From NCBI GenBank assembly GCA_949126835.1, contig OX421497.1, positions 14,513,679 to 14,577,678 of the forward strand: DNA of 64,000 bases. Direction: 5' to 3'. The translations under genes were made by a program, and so were the position numbers. The notes beneath the pieces are model-generated. The model saw nothing but the letters and a program-made list of their open reading frames with translations, was not told the DNA's origin and did no database searches. Shown here in pieces: positions 1-12,459 of the stretch. Origin of the DNA: Anisus vortex. Taxonomy: Eukaryota; Mollusca; Gastropoda; Planorbidae. Position 1 is the first letter of the stretch; each line of letters begins with the position of its first letter.

Positions 1-466
1 ACACCTTCAACTTCTTCGGGACTTCTTACTTTCAAAATCTACACCTGTAGCCTCCCGATTACGTTTGTTTCTAAATCGGGAATAAAGACGACCTGTAGAC
101 CTATTGCTATCGGCTATTTCTATTAACATAGCCTAACCATAGCGTAGCATAGCGACCATTCTAGGCAGGTTGGCCTGTTTCAATATTTTTTTTTTATTGT
201 TTGTTTGGTTCTTTCAAGTGATGCCTATTATACGCCCGAGGCAGTGCATTTGAAACGAACTGAGTGTTATTTGTGTGTGACATATAGGGTCCAGATTTGA
301 TTGTCGTATACAAGAGTGCCGACAATAACAGCAGCGGTAAAATGCGACTTTTATTGTTGATTTGCCACAATAATATATTAGCTATCACAGAGGATATACG
401 ACAACAAGACGCTGACAATCTTTTATTTACAATAATAATTATTGAATGCTTATAAAAATAAATTAC
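1..466. other. Gene-less left edge
   Basis: This is downstream of copy A's last visible exon on the minus strand. I looked for the transmembrane and tail exons seen in copy C and did not find them. The open frames here look fortuitous. The first 180 bases are less AT-rich than the rest and may belong to another repeat. Confidence 0.5.
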
Positions 467-3400
467 CTTCTATTTCCATCCATATGAAGCCATAATTCAT
501 AAATATTTGAATTTCTCCATCCTCCACTGATACATTTGTTTTATCAAGCTCTAGAAAACTAAAGATTTCCTTTCATTTTTCATTAATTCAATTAATTCAA
601 TAGTATTTTATTACTTTGTATATATACAAATTAGTTATTATTAAGCACAGTAGAAATAAATACAACTTTGTTTTTATAAATAGATCAATATTATATAAAC
701 AGCTGTAGAAAAACGAGTAATGAAAATATACTTATAAATCTATCAATAATAATAAACTTACAAAGCGGTCGATTTCAGTTCAAATTTATTTTCGTGTTTG
801 TCTTTTATGGAAAATATTTCATTTTCTGTGCTTTTTTCTGTATTTTGAGTATTTCTCCGGTCATTATTATAAAATTCTAGGTGCAATATTTGAACATTAA
901 TTTTTTTACCATCTCCTAACAGTTGACATTCTTTGCTGATATTTTGGTCTCGAGAAAAAAGATAAGACTTTCCTTCGATTGATAAATCAGTTATAGATTT
1001 AATATCAAAGACTGAAGTATTATCAGCAGCTGAAATGGAAATAAGTAATTGCAACCTTTAACCTATAACTGAATCTATTTGAAAAAACTCTTGATATTTA
1101 ACCCACAAATATTTTTTTTATAAGTTTTGACATTTTAGACATAGTCGGTGTATGTTTATAGATAAATATATGTATATATCTTTTCAAATTAAAGATGTTT
1201 TGATTAATTGAGAATCTGTGCAAACATTTTTCAGAACAAGAGGAAAATTTGAATAATTTTATATTACAATGGGATGTTGTGGACAAACGAATAGTTTGTT
1301 AGTAAATGATTATCTATTTTTCGGTAATGTGTTAAATAAAGGTATAACAATATTTTGTATGGCAAATCAGTTTTTTAAAAAAGACATATTATTGCAATAA
1401 ATAACTTATCATGTTTGGGATGTACTACTTATTTCAGGGACAATGGTCCATCTGGGAGAGCGAAGGGATTTCCATACGCAAGTTCCCGGGCTCGAGACCT
1501 TGCTAACTGCCAGTTTTTATTTTCCCGGATCAGGAAGGTGCCCCTGGGTCTACCCACAAAATAGGTATAGAACAGAATGCGCAATCCCTATATGTGCAGT
1601 CACTAAAAGTGAAGCTCGATTCCGCCTTTTTTTTTCGACGCAAGGCAGCGGTCGCTAGAGACGCTACTATAGTTTAATGAGAAAGGATATCTAGGCTTAC
1701 CATAAATATATCCAATAGCCTATATATAGGGCCTATATTATATTTCATTATAGGCTTACTTTTATATAAATTTGACTTAATTACCCATTTTCTTTTCAAC
1801 ATTATAGGATTAGGCATATATGATGTAGGATTGTATTACCCGATAATGATATTTGAAAAGATAGCCTAGGCCTAGGCGTAGCTCGGTACGATAATCAATC
1901 GTTTTCGCATCATTGTTGCAGTTTATTACACAACAGTTTCTGTAACCTTCGCCTGAAACATTAGCTTTGGGTTTTCGAACTTGTACATTTGAAGAAAAAG
2001 ACATTGTAAATAAGCATCAATATATAGTGTAACCAGGACAGCTGCGTTTAAACAGAATGGCGTCGTTATTACTTCCGGAAAAAGAAAAATATGCGATTGC
2101 GCATTCTGCTCTATACCTATTCTGTGGGTCTACCTCTATCTGACAAATACCTAACTTTACGAATACCTAATTGGGTAAATAGGCGACTGAGCATTCTGCT
2201 AGACACAGTCAGCTGCTTCATATATGAAAGGGCTTACCTGGGATACTATTTAATTATATAAATAACTGTATAACATATTAAAAAAGTGTTTTTTCACTTT
2301 TCAATATATTGAGATTTTATATTATAAAAATAACTTTGTCATTAAGTCGTTTTTAAAATTTAACGGAGTTTTAAATTTTCTTAAAATATCGTATATTGAA
2401 ATTTGCTTTAGAAAACAAACAAATTTTAATATTCTCATAAAGGTATATGACTGATATAGATTCTAATATATCAAAACGCCGATTTAACTATAAATATTTC
2501 AATTTACGTAAGTTTAGTAGCATTTAAAAAAATAACTTACTGATTGGTAAACATTTTACGCTTATTTTCCATGTATGTGTTGGAATCATTGAACCATTAC
2601 ATTTTAAAACAGGTTGAACATTCCAGGATTGTTGAAGTTGACATTGAGGTTTTCCATTACATTCACTTTTAATAGAATTGACTAAATTTGTTTCATTCAA
2701 GTTGAGATGATTCGAATTATTCAGGATCTTGAACCATTCTTGTGGACACTTTCGAGTACACTGAAATCAATTACATTATACTACTATTTATGCCCGTCAA
2801 AATGAAGGAGAAACCAATGAATGCAACACGTTTTGTTAAAACATGGATTCAGGAAAAAAGATAATGTGAAACTCAATAAATAGGCTTAATAGATGACTTG
2901 TCTAAGGGATTAGATAATAACAACCAAATTGATGCTATATTACTAGATTATTCCAAAGCATTCGATAAATTCATCATTCTAGTCTACTAATAAAAACTTA
3001 AATATTTTGGCATCTCTGGTTCCTTACATCAGTGGATTCAAAAATTTCTTATAGGCAATAGCTGTAAACTCAAAAGTTCCACAATGAATTCTTCTAAAAC
3101 CCCTACAATTTCTAATTTACAAAAAGACCTAGATGAACGACAAAAAAGGGAATCTAACTGGAATATATATTTTCACCCAGTAAAAATGCCAACTGATAAG
3201 ATTATCCAAGAAAAAGAAACAAATAATAACAAACTACTTCATTCATGGTAAAGAACAAACTCAAACTAACAATGCAAAGTAGCTAGGAGTAGTAATAAAT
3301 GATAAGTTATTTTTGGAATCCTCATATTGATGAAGTAATTAAAAAATCAAAACAAAACATTAGGATTCATAAAAAAGGAACATTTACAAATGTAATAAGA

Positions 3401-6400
3401 ATATAAAACTAAAATGCTATCTCACATTAGTTAGGCCTAGAATAGAATATGCAGCATCTGTATAATGTATGGGACCCATTAACTAAAGAAAACATTAAAA
3501 ATTAGAACAAATTAAAAAAAGAGCGGCAAGTCTCATAACTAGTGAATATTCCTAACTAACAAGAAACTAAACCTAGAAACACTAGAGGACAGAAGGGCAA
3601 AGTAGAATATTACATTAGGTATTAAAATCTAAATTAGAAATACAACCCAATAACAACCTGTTGCAATGCTCAGATAAACTTAAAGACAAAAACACTTTCC
3701 TTATCCCTTATGCGAGAACAAAAGCATATAAGTATTTTTCTTGTCGAGTGGCATTCGGGCACGGAATGGGTTGTCTGAACAAACCAAGAAAAACCAGTTA
3801 TTTAACATCATTTAAAAAATTAATAAAAATGCAAGACTAGACTCGGACCACGGATAAGCAATAGTAGGGCGCAATAATTTTCTTTTTAGAAGAAGCGTCT
3901 GTAATGTCTGTCGTCTGCGCATAGAACTGTCACCAACGGGATATGTGCTATATAAGCACCGTTATTATTATTATTATTATTATTAATGTATAAGATACGA
4001 TAAAGATAATACAAATCAAAAGAAAAAAAAAAGAGAAAACATGAAAATCTCGGAAGAACCAAACATTGATCTATAAAAAGAATGGACTAGGCACGGAAGT
4101 AGAATTCTTGAAGCAAGTTTCCGCCATTTTGTGAACAATCACTGATATATATATATATAAATAAATAATCACTATGTACATTATCTTTATATATTTTTCT
4201 CAAATAATGACATTAAGATATTATTCATTTCCATACAACTATATAATTCAGTAAAATTCCACAATGTGTTGTCTAATTTTTATTACTCTTTTTAATTTAA
4301 TTAATGAGCCAAACAAATATACTTTAAATTATCATTTATCACTATGATTTATTAAAAAGGTAATTAAACATTAAAAAGCCGATTATAGGTTAATCATTTG
4401 AACATATGTATTCCAACATATGAAGTGGCCATCTTCTTCTGAAGGCTGAACAAGAACTTAATGTGAATAAAAAAAAATAAACACGAATTCATAGATTTAA
4501 AATGAATAATCAAATGGAATTGTTGTAAACATTATTTATCAATTCAATATTTAGTAAAGAAACTTATTGAAATGCATTTACATTAAACAAAAAACAGTAA
4601 ACATAAGCTAACTATTAAAACGGTAAGGTTAAGGATACGTTAATAGTGCATACTTGTTTGGAAGAAGAGGATTATGTCAACTGTTATCCATTGTAATAAT
4701 ATTTTTTTTAAGAATAACTCTCCAATAAAAATAAAAATGAAAATGTCAAGCAATCATGAAAGTTCTGACTAGCAACAAACGGAATCTTAAAGAAATAGGT
4801 ACTTATACAATGTGTCAATAACTAGAAATTGACAAAAAAATGGTATTCTTTCGTCGGCATCCTACCGTCTGGACTGACGATGTTCTATCACTGTAGGTTG
4901 GGGTTGCATTTCTTTTGTACACGTATTTTGTTTTTTCTTTCCTTCCTTCCTTAGTCTACATAAGCCTCAACAATACTCTACACTCTACAATGTCTTGTTC
5001 ATGACCTACATTTCTGCTTCTATGATTCATCTCCATGTGTCAAGTGGTCTTCCCTAACGCCAATATCCAGTAAAAGCTGAGAACTTGAGCCACATATTTA
5101 TACAATGAATTGGTACGATTTAATCACTTCTGTACCCATGGACATCAAAGCCTACGAACCACCGATACAATCATTATTTAGAAACTTTCCTTTTGTCTCT
5201 AAGTAAAACCTTTATAAAACAGGGTAACGTGAACAACAAAGGGTAACATTTTCGGTCATATGTGTATGTAATTGGTATTTAACTAATTTTATATCAGCAC
5301 AACTCAGCCCTGATTTAATGCAGCCCCATCCCGTAGTACCGCTCACAGGAGATTGGCACATATTCGAAAACTTTCTTGAACTGCGGGGTTTGAAAAAAAG
5401 CCACAAAGGAAAACTCAGATTAACAATGCCAGTGTATCTGACATTGACTGCAACAGAGCAAACTGCTCTGCAGACTGGTTAATAGAAGAAGAAGAAGACC
5501 CAGTTGAATTTTCCTACTCTGGCTCTCAGAAAAGCAGAGCTAGCAGATTTTGATGTCTCCAAATATTATGCTAAAAATGTTCACAAGTTATGTACTGAAT
5601 TTACAAACAAATTGATGATTTCAGAAAATGTGAAAATGATTTTAAGCTGTTTTCTAAAACCATTTGATCTTGTACCAGACGACAGTCCTGAGAGCTGTCA
5701 AATGGATCTGATAGACTTGCAGTCTGATTTGGACTTGAGAAGAGCATATGATTGCAATGACTTGGGAACTTTTTGCAAAAACTATGTACTATATACCGGT
5801 ATGTGGAAGGCATCCAAATTAAGATCAACTTGCCAGGAAAATGATCTTACAAATTGGGAGCACATATTGTTGGAAATTATTTTCTTCAAAAGCGCTCTAA
5901 CGATTATCTTTATGTTTTAATGCACGACTTCTTTCACCTAAAAAAAATCTACAGCTTTTCGGCTTCACAATTAAAAATCGGAAACGAACGTTAGACAAAA
6001 ATACCCATTAGATTTAGCGTAGATAATTGATTTTGGCCGTGAAAACATGCCATTTCTCGACCCACGTGTAGTGCGGCTTTCAAGAGCGGTGTTTTGTTGC
6101 GTCGAAGATATAACGTTTCGGAAATACCCGTACAGCAACAGAAAGAGGTTTAATTTATTGCTTAGACTACTGTTGCGCACCGGCACCGATAAGATATAAT
6201 TTTAAGCAAGACCAAATGTAATTTATGTCTTATGTAATGCAGGGGTGTGCAAAGTACAGCCAGTGGGTGACAAATAATAGTATGCGGCCCTCGAGGCTTA
6301 TTTAGATTATAATGTTTTCAATGTATTATAGATTAAACTTCAATATATTATAGACTAAAACAAATAAAATATTTACGTTTTAATTAATAGTGAGATAATA

Positions 6401-9400
6401 GTTTGCCGTTAAAATAATAACAAGATTAGATGAAGTTTCACCAAACTAAAGGTCTATTTTTAACTTTCCTTCATCTAACATTGTTTGGAAAAAAATACGT
6501 CGAAATCTTTTTTTTTGGGTACAAAAACTGTATAACTGTAGCAGTATACACTACACCGTAAATAGTGTACACTGAAGTAGTATACACTACACCGTATATA
6601 GTGTACACTGAAGCAGTATATACAACACCGTATATAGTGTACACTGAAGCAGTATACACTACACCGTATATAATGTACACTGAAGCAGTATTTACTACAC
6701 CGTATATAGTGTACACTGAAGCAGTATACACTACACCGTATATAGTGTACACTGAAGTAGTATACACTACACCGTATATAGTGTACACTGAAGCAGTATA
6801 CACTACACCGTATATAGTGTACAGTGAAGCAGTATACACTACATCGTATATAGTGTACTCTGAAGCAGTAATTACTACACCGTATATAGTGTACACTGAA
6901 GCAGTATACACTACACCGTATATAGTGTACACTGAAGTAGTATACACTACACCGTATATAGTGTACACTGAAGCAGTATACACTACACCGTATATAGTGT
7001 ACACTGAAGCAGTATACACTACACCGTATATAGTGTACACTGAAGCAGTATTTACTACACCGTATATAGTGTATACTGAAGCAGTATACACTACACCGTA
7101 TATAGTGTACACTGAAGCAGTCTTTACTACACCGTATATAGTGTACACTGAAGCAGTATACACTACATCGTATATAGTGTACACTGAAGCTATATACATT
7201 ACAATGTATATAGTGTACACTGAAGCAGTATACACTACATCGTATATAGTGTACACTGAAGCTATATACATTACAATGTATATAGTGTACACTGAAGCAG
7301 TATTTACTACACCGTATATAGTGTACACTGAAGCTGTATACATTACAATGTATATAGTGTACACTGTAGCAGTATACACTTCACCGTTTATAGTATACAA
7401 TGTAGTAGTATCCACTTTTTTAAAATTCAATACACGTTTCATAAAAATATGTATGATTTGCTTATATAGGCCAAACAAAGTAAGATATATTAGAATATGT
7501 TAACATTGTCAATTCGAAATCTGGTAAACTAGAAAAGATGTATTCAATTTATTCGTAATTTCCTCATAACAATAGTCAGAAGTGTAATATACTGTTAGTT
7601 TTATTGAGGGGTGGGGGTGCAAGGGGGGGGAGGAGAATTAAACAAATCATCTATTGTAGCCTATATTATAATCTTTTCATTTGTAGTCCTTTCAATGAAT
7701 AACATAATTTAAAGTTTAATTATTTAGTATTTAACTAGTGTAATGCTCACAATTTAATTATTTTTTTTTAAATGTTTATTATACCATTGTTTTGATTAAT
7801 CGACATTATATTTTGCCGCGATAGTTTATTTAAATAGTTACACACATGGAGAATATAAAAATATGTTTACACCAAACTATATATTTTTACTTTTTCGTCA
7901 AACAATGTTTGGAATAATACATTGAAAACATTGAAAATAATGAATAAATACTTTTTGTATAAGATATTTTTTACAAGTGATTTACAAGCTTTACTTTAGA
8001 TTTATATATGTGCCCAAGTAAGAAATTACTATTAGACTATGTTACGAATTCAATATGAAATCTGGTAAACTAGTAAAAATGTATTACATTTATTCGTACA
8101 TTTTTATAATTTATATCAAATTAACTTGCCGGCCGTAACTCATTGTTAGCTTGAATGGGGTGAGGGAGGGAGGGGTCACTAGAAAGTTTGACAGTTAGTA
8201 GTTAAAGTAGGGGAAAGGGTAGAATAACTAAAAATTGTAACGTAATTCACGATATATTAAATTTAAACTTTTCATTTTCAGTCGTATAAATACATAACAT
8301 AATGACATAGAGATATATTTCTGTTGGATTTAAAACTGACAACTCTAGACGACATGGTATTTTTAGGGTTTGAAATGAGATTAAGCTGTTTTATTGTTTT
8401 TTTTTTCTTTTTTTTTTAATTGATTTTTTTTTTTTGGGGGGGGGGGGGGGTTATCGGACAAAATCTAGATATTATACTGCACAAATAAAAATCTGCTTTG
8501 ACTGTTAGAATTTAAAGCATATGTTATTCATAGTAGAAAAAGGAAAAAGACAAATATAATTTATAGGTCTGGTAAAGACGTATTTTTTAATTTATGCACT
8601 GTTGTTTTACATACACATTATGTTGTGATACAAGTGCCTGCTCTTTATTACCGATCGAATGATCGGTCACCTGGTACTGTATATATATATGTATATATAT
8701 GTCTGGAAATTTTCTTCAAAAGCGCTGTAACGATTTTCTTCATGTTTTAATGCACGACCTGTTTCATCTGAAAAAAAATCTTCAGCTTTTCGGCCCCTAA
8801 AATAAAAATCGGAAATGAACGTTAGACAAAAAAAAACCTTTAGATTTATCGTAGATAATTGATTTTGGCCGTGAAAACATGCCATTGCTGGACCCATGTG
8901 TGGTGCGGCTTTCAAAAGTGGTGTTTTGTTGCGTCGCAATTGTGACGTTTCGGTAATACCCGTAGGCCTACCACAGCAGAAAGAAGTTTAATTTCTAGTT
9001 TAGACTACTGTTGCGCACCGATGATAGATATAATTTAAAGCAAGACCAAGTGTAATTTATCCAATGCTGGGGTGTGCAAACTAAAACCAGTGGAATGACA
9101 AATATTATTATGCGGCCCTCGAGGCTTGGGCCTATTTAGATGATAAAATCTTCAATGTATTTTAGATTAAATATAAGAAAATAGCATCCTAAACATTATA
9201 TGAGGAAAAGATAAATGGAATCTTTATAACCATGTTGGAAATGTTTTCCTTTACGTATTAATTACTAGTGAGATAATAGTTTTACGTTTAAGCATAGACT
9301 ATAATATACATGGACCGCTTGCTTTAGTATTTCTGCTATATAATGACTTGAAACACTGATTTTCGGAATTCCCGATTCTAAATAACGTAATTGCTATACA

Positions 9401-11531
9401 GGAAATAAAGTTATTGATATACAAGTTCCGTTTTATTTAATCGCTATGATTTTCTCAATGAAAAATTAAAATCGAAAGTCTATGGTTTAAGTAATAACAG
9501 AATTAGATTTAGGTTTCACCAAACTATATATTTTAGGCTACTTTTTTTTTATCAAATATTGTTTGGAAAAAAAACACGTGGAAAATAATAATAGGATCTA
9601 GATTTTTTTATACACGACATGTGTTTACGAATGTGTTCTTAAATATATTCATGATTTGCTTATATAGGCCTACCCAAGTAAGAATGGTAAACTAGAAAAG
9701 ATGTATTCAATTCATATCCATAGTTAGACGTGTAGCATAGGCCTACTGTTAGTTTTATTGAAAAAAAGGGGGGGGGGAATTTAACAATTCATCTAAAGCA
9801 TATTCTAATCTTTTAATTTGCAGTCTTTTAAATGAATAACATCATTACATCATTGGCCCATTGGTAGCCTATATTTTGTTGAAAGTAAAATTGTCAAATT
9901 TAGACTACACGTTTAAATTTTATAAAGATTGAAAATGATATTGGCTATGTTTATATAATAAATGTTTTTCGTTAAATATGTGAAGTAATTTAAAAAAAAA
10001 CAATCCCTGGTAGCGTGATATAAAGTTTTTGTGAACTAATATAAAAAAACACTGAGCCACCGGTTATAAAATAGATCTAGCCTACACATGTTAACGAATG
10101 TTTTATTTAATGTATTTATGATTTGCTTATATAGGCCTACCAAAGTAAGATATATTAGAATAGGTTAATATTGTGAATTCGAAATGTGGTAAACTAGAAA
10201 AGATGTATCAATTTATTCGTATGTTCCTTTTAACAATAGTCAAAAGTGTAATATACTGTTAGTTTTATTGCGAGGGGGGGGGGAATTAAACAAATCATCT
10301 AACGTATATTATAATCTTTTCATTTGCAGTCTGTCAATTAATAACCTAATTTCACCTTTAATTATTCAGTACTTAACTGGCGTAATACTCAAAATAAAAA
10401 AAAAAGTAAAATGTTTATTATATCATTGTTTTAATTAATCGATATTATATTTTGCCGCGATAGTTTATTTTAAATAGTAACACAAGGGGAGGATATTTGA
10501 TAAGGTTTACACCAAACTATATATTTTTACTTTTTTTTTGTCAAATAATGCTTGGAATAATACATTGAAAACATTGAAAATAATAAATAAATACTTTTTT
10601 GTATAAGATATTTTTTACAAGTGATTCACAAACTATACTTATGATTAATATATGTGCCCAAGTAAGAAATATTAGACTATGTTAAGAAGTCAATATAAAA
10701 TAGGATACACTAGTAAAAATGTATTGCATTTTTTTGTAGACCTTTTTAATTTATGTCAAACATAACTCATTGTTAGCTTGAATGGGGTGAGGAAGGGAGT
10801 TAACACAATTTACATAATTTTATAAGAGTGGTCACTAGAAAGTTTGACAGTTGTTAATGTAGGGGAAGGGGTAGAATACCTAAAAATTTTAACGTAATTC
10901 ACGATATTTTAAATTTAAACTTTTCATTTTCAGTCTTTTAAATACAATACATAATGACATAAATTAGATATATTTCTGTTGGATTTAAAACTGACAAATC
11001 TGGCCTACATGTTTTTTTTTAGGGTTTGATTTGAGATTAAGCTGTTTTATTTATTATTATTTTTATTTTATTTTTATGGGGAGGGGGTTATAGGGCAAAA
11101 TCTAGATATTAAACTGTACAAATAAAAATCTGCTTCGAATGTTATAATTTAAAGCCTATGTTATTCATAGTAGAAAAAGACAAAGACAAATACAATTTTT
11201 TGGTCTGGTAAAGACGTATTTTTAAAATTTATGCACTGTTGTTTTACAAACACATTATGTTAAGGTACAAGCGCCTGCTATTTATTACCGATCGAATGAT
11301 CGGTCACCTGGTACTTTCATTTAACAAAGTTAATATTTAGAAAAATTGGTGGAAAAAAATAAAATAACAGAACAATAATATTGTTTACCTTTCGATGTAG
11401 TTGAATGCGAACACGATCAACAAGAATTCCTTGATCTGGACATGGATCTCTAGTTGGATTTTCTTCATCTTCTATTAGTATAACTTTATTTTCTATCTCA
11501 GCATTTATTTCTATTAGCTGGGCACCAGTTA
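467..11531 (-). CDS. Receptor-family copy A: SUEL-like lectin module gene, partial
   Basis: Four exons are visible, in transcription order 11389-11531, 2541-2760, 762-1029 and 467-558. Each has an AG acceptor and a GT donor, and the intron phases are 0, 1, 2 and 1. Exons 1 and 2 encode a six-cysteine module with RDPCP, KCPQEW, SECNGKPQC, VLKC and VKCL segments. The ECNGKxxC core and a closing hydrophobic-x-Cys strand resemble the SUEL/rhamnose-binding lectin (Gal_Lectin) domain. Exons 3 and 4 encode an unrecognised extracellular module containing VFDIKS, LHLEFYN and FIWMEIE. No stop or frameshift was seen in these exons. The first intron shown is 8.6 kb and filled with mobile elements. The transmembrane and tail exons expected from copy C are not found before position 1, so the gene probably runs off the window or is truncated. 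The signal-peptide exon was not identified. The family call rests on alignment with copies B, C and D; the lectin call is inference. Confidence 0.72.
1551..2134. repeat. Inverted repeat, MITE-like
   Basis: Two arms face each other at about 1551-1595 and 2095-2134. Both contain GGGTCTACCCACA, AATAGGTATAGA and CAGAATGCGCAATC in opposite orientation, with few mismatches. They enclose about 500 bp. This is the form of a foldback or MITE-type element; the outer ends were not resolved. A minus-strand frame between the arms (1810-2004) starts near one arm and contains CCVINCNN. Confidence 0.5.
1810..2004 (-). other. Short ORF with CC-x-x-x-C, THAP-like start (doubtful)
   Basis: This is a 64-residue frame with an ATG at 2004. 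The segment RNCCVINCNNDAK has the spacing of the first zinc ligands of THAP domains, which usually begin close to the initiator methionine with a CCV-x-x-C core. The rest of a THAP domain (second Cys, His, AVPTF box) is not in this frame. If real, it would be a first exon or a transposase remnant. I do not know its function. Confidence 0.2.
2870..3985 (+). mobile_element. CR1/jockey-type non-LTR retrotransposon, decayed 3' part
   Basis: Frameshifted but readable reverse-transcriptase pieces run along the plus strand. A block near 2895-2985 contains AILLDYSKAFDK, the motif A region. A later block near 3270-3600 contains LGVVINDKLF, RPRIEYAAS and LETLEDRRA, typical of the thumb and C-terminal region of CR1/jockey-like ORF2. 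The middle, including the YADD box, is missing. The element ends with a conserved 3' segment (3890-3960) and an ATT microsatellite tail. The same 3' segment and tail occur inverted at 47033-47110. Confidence 0.65.
3986..5410. other. Gene-less AT-rich stretch
   Basis: No coding signal, RNA gene or recognisable element was seen. Around 4850-5060 the base composition is more balanced and resembles decayed retrotransposon 3' sequence. A GAA-rich tract at about 5487-5500 looks like an RTE-type tail. Nothing here is firm. Confidence 0.4.
5504..5870 (+). pseudogene. hAT-transposase-derived (ZBED/SCAND3-like) fragment
   Basis: The open frame 5504-5920 encodes about 120 residues that resemble the C-terminal part of domesticated hAT-like proteins. 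The hallmark is PESCQMDLIDLQSDLDLR, which corresponds to the PENLQxELIDLQCDxxLK signature of FAM200/ZBED5/SCAND3-type proteins. There is no BED zinc finger, no catalytic core and no dimerisation tail. The last residues (from about 5871) are read from the left end of the following Helitron-like element, so the frame is a chance fusion. I treat it as a transposon remnant. Confidence 0.55.
5871..8674 (+). mobile_element. Helitron/Helentron-like non-autonomous element, copy 1
   Basis: The left end (GGAAAT, then TTTCTTCAAAAGCGCT) and the right end match copies 2 and 3. The right end contains ACCGATCGAATGATCGGT (8650-8667), a 7-bp stem with a GAAT loop, followed by CACCTGGT. A subterminal hairpin followed by CTRR (here CTGG) then T is the 3' signature of Helitrons. 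Shared sequence continues 4 bases past CTGG, so the exact end is uncertain; a Helentron-type end is possible. No Rep/helicase is encoded. Inside are the 36-bp minisatellite (6541-7412), a hAT-like end with GCGGCCCTCGAGG near 6288, and internal sub-repeats with GGTAAACTAG and G-runs. Confidence 0.6.
6541..7412 (+). repeat. 36-bp minisatellite, about 24 units
   Basis: The unit reads GTATACACTACACC, then GTATATAGTGTACACT, then GAAGCA, and repeats with scattered substitutions. It is rich in self-complementary pieces such as GTATAC and AGTGTACACT. Because 36 is a multiple of 3 and stops are absent, both strands stay open for over 300 codons (12-residue repeats of the VYTEAVYTTPYI type). I do not read either as a gene. 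The same repeat is present, shorter and inverted, at 19854-20131. Confidence 0.9.
8701..11311 (+). mobile_element. Helitron/Helentron-like non-autonomous element, copy 2
   Basis: It starts with GTCTGGAAATTTTCTTCAAA, 26 bp after copy 1 ends, in the same orientation. It ends with the same hairpin (11287-11304) and CACCTGG (CTGG at 11308-11311). It lacks the 36-bp minisatellite. Instead it carries an extra internal copy of a sub-repeat (GCTTATATAGGCCTACC, GGTAAACTAGAAAAGATGTA, then a G-run) at about 9655-9790 and again at 10120-10290. No open frame of note was found. Confidence 0.6.
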
Positions 11532-11869
11532 CTGTAAGTTCTATTAATCATGCAACAATTGAAGTACATTTAGTTCATATAATATTACAGAGATATCAAA
11601 TAATATATAAGCGACGCGCTATAACAAAATTCAGATTGATATAAAAAATGTAACAGTCTATCAATAATCTTCATTCTATGTTAATGTAAAGAAAAGTATT
11701 TAAGTACTGAATGGAGAAAAATTAATTCAACTTATTTTCATGATATAAGCAAATTAAAGTATTACAATACTACTGATATAACTTAATATGGTTACGATTT
11801 CCTAAGTGTTAGTCACTATCTTCGTTACTATCTAATAAGCTAATTCCAGAGATTACCTTTACTTGCTTG

Positions 11870-12030
11870 TATGAAATGTAACACAATTATAATGTTTCTT
11901 ACTATTTTATAAGTCCACGAATTACTGAATGAATGCATTCTATAAGTTTAACAAAACATATTTAATCTATTTGGCAAAAAAGCTTATATATTTTTTCGCA
12001 AGCTGTAACAAAAAACACAACATCAATTTA
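11870..12030 (-). repeat. Conserved 5'-flanking block of copy A
   Basis: A segment with AATGTTTCTTACTATT, a CCACGA core and GGCAAAAAA is shared with 25738-25870 (upstream of copy B) and, inverted, with 46055-46195 (upstream of copy C). In all three places it lies upstream of the first visible exon in gene orientation. It may contain the promoter or first exon; no start codon could be assigned. Confidence 0.5.
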
Positions 12031-12459
12031 AAACTAATCTTTTAAATTAATCAGTAATCTATTCATTTCTTTTGTAGATCTACTTTTATAAATCAATAAT
12101 ATTATTAAAATATCTTTCAATTCATAGAGAACATATTTACGATAAATTTCCGCCCAAATATTATAACCAACCAAACACAACACACGTAACACTTTGAATT
12201 GACTTCCTTCATTGAGGAGCTGTCACGTGTGTGTTAAGTGTGGCAGTTTCACAATTGTGACGTTTGATATTTATATAAACATTAAGCAATTCAGTATGAA
12301 TGCAAGAATGAAAGACGTATGAATCAGTGATTGTGTTGTTAATGCAACTCGTAGATTCATTCTGCATGTTTTTATATGATATTTATTACGAAATGTATGA
12401 TACTTTTTATCTTCTTTGTATATTCTTATCATTATGTTTTAAACTTACGTTCTTTCTTT

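Noticed and set aside
194..418. 74-codon minus ORF considered as the tail of copy A
   Set aside because: It lacks a convincing membrane helix and does not match the transmembrane or tail exons of copy C.
6471..7503. Two overlapping ORFs of 335 and 312 codons on opposite strands
   Set aside because: Both are translations of the 36-bp minisatellite, whose length is a multiple of three. Both strands cannot be real genes and the array varies between element copies.
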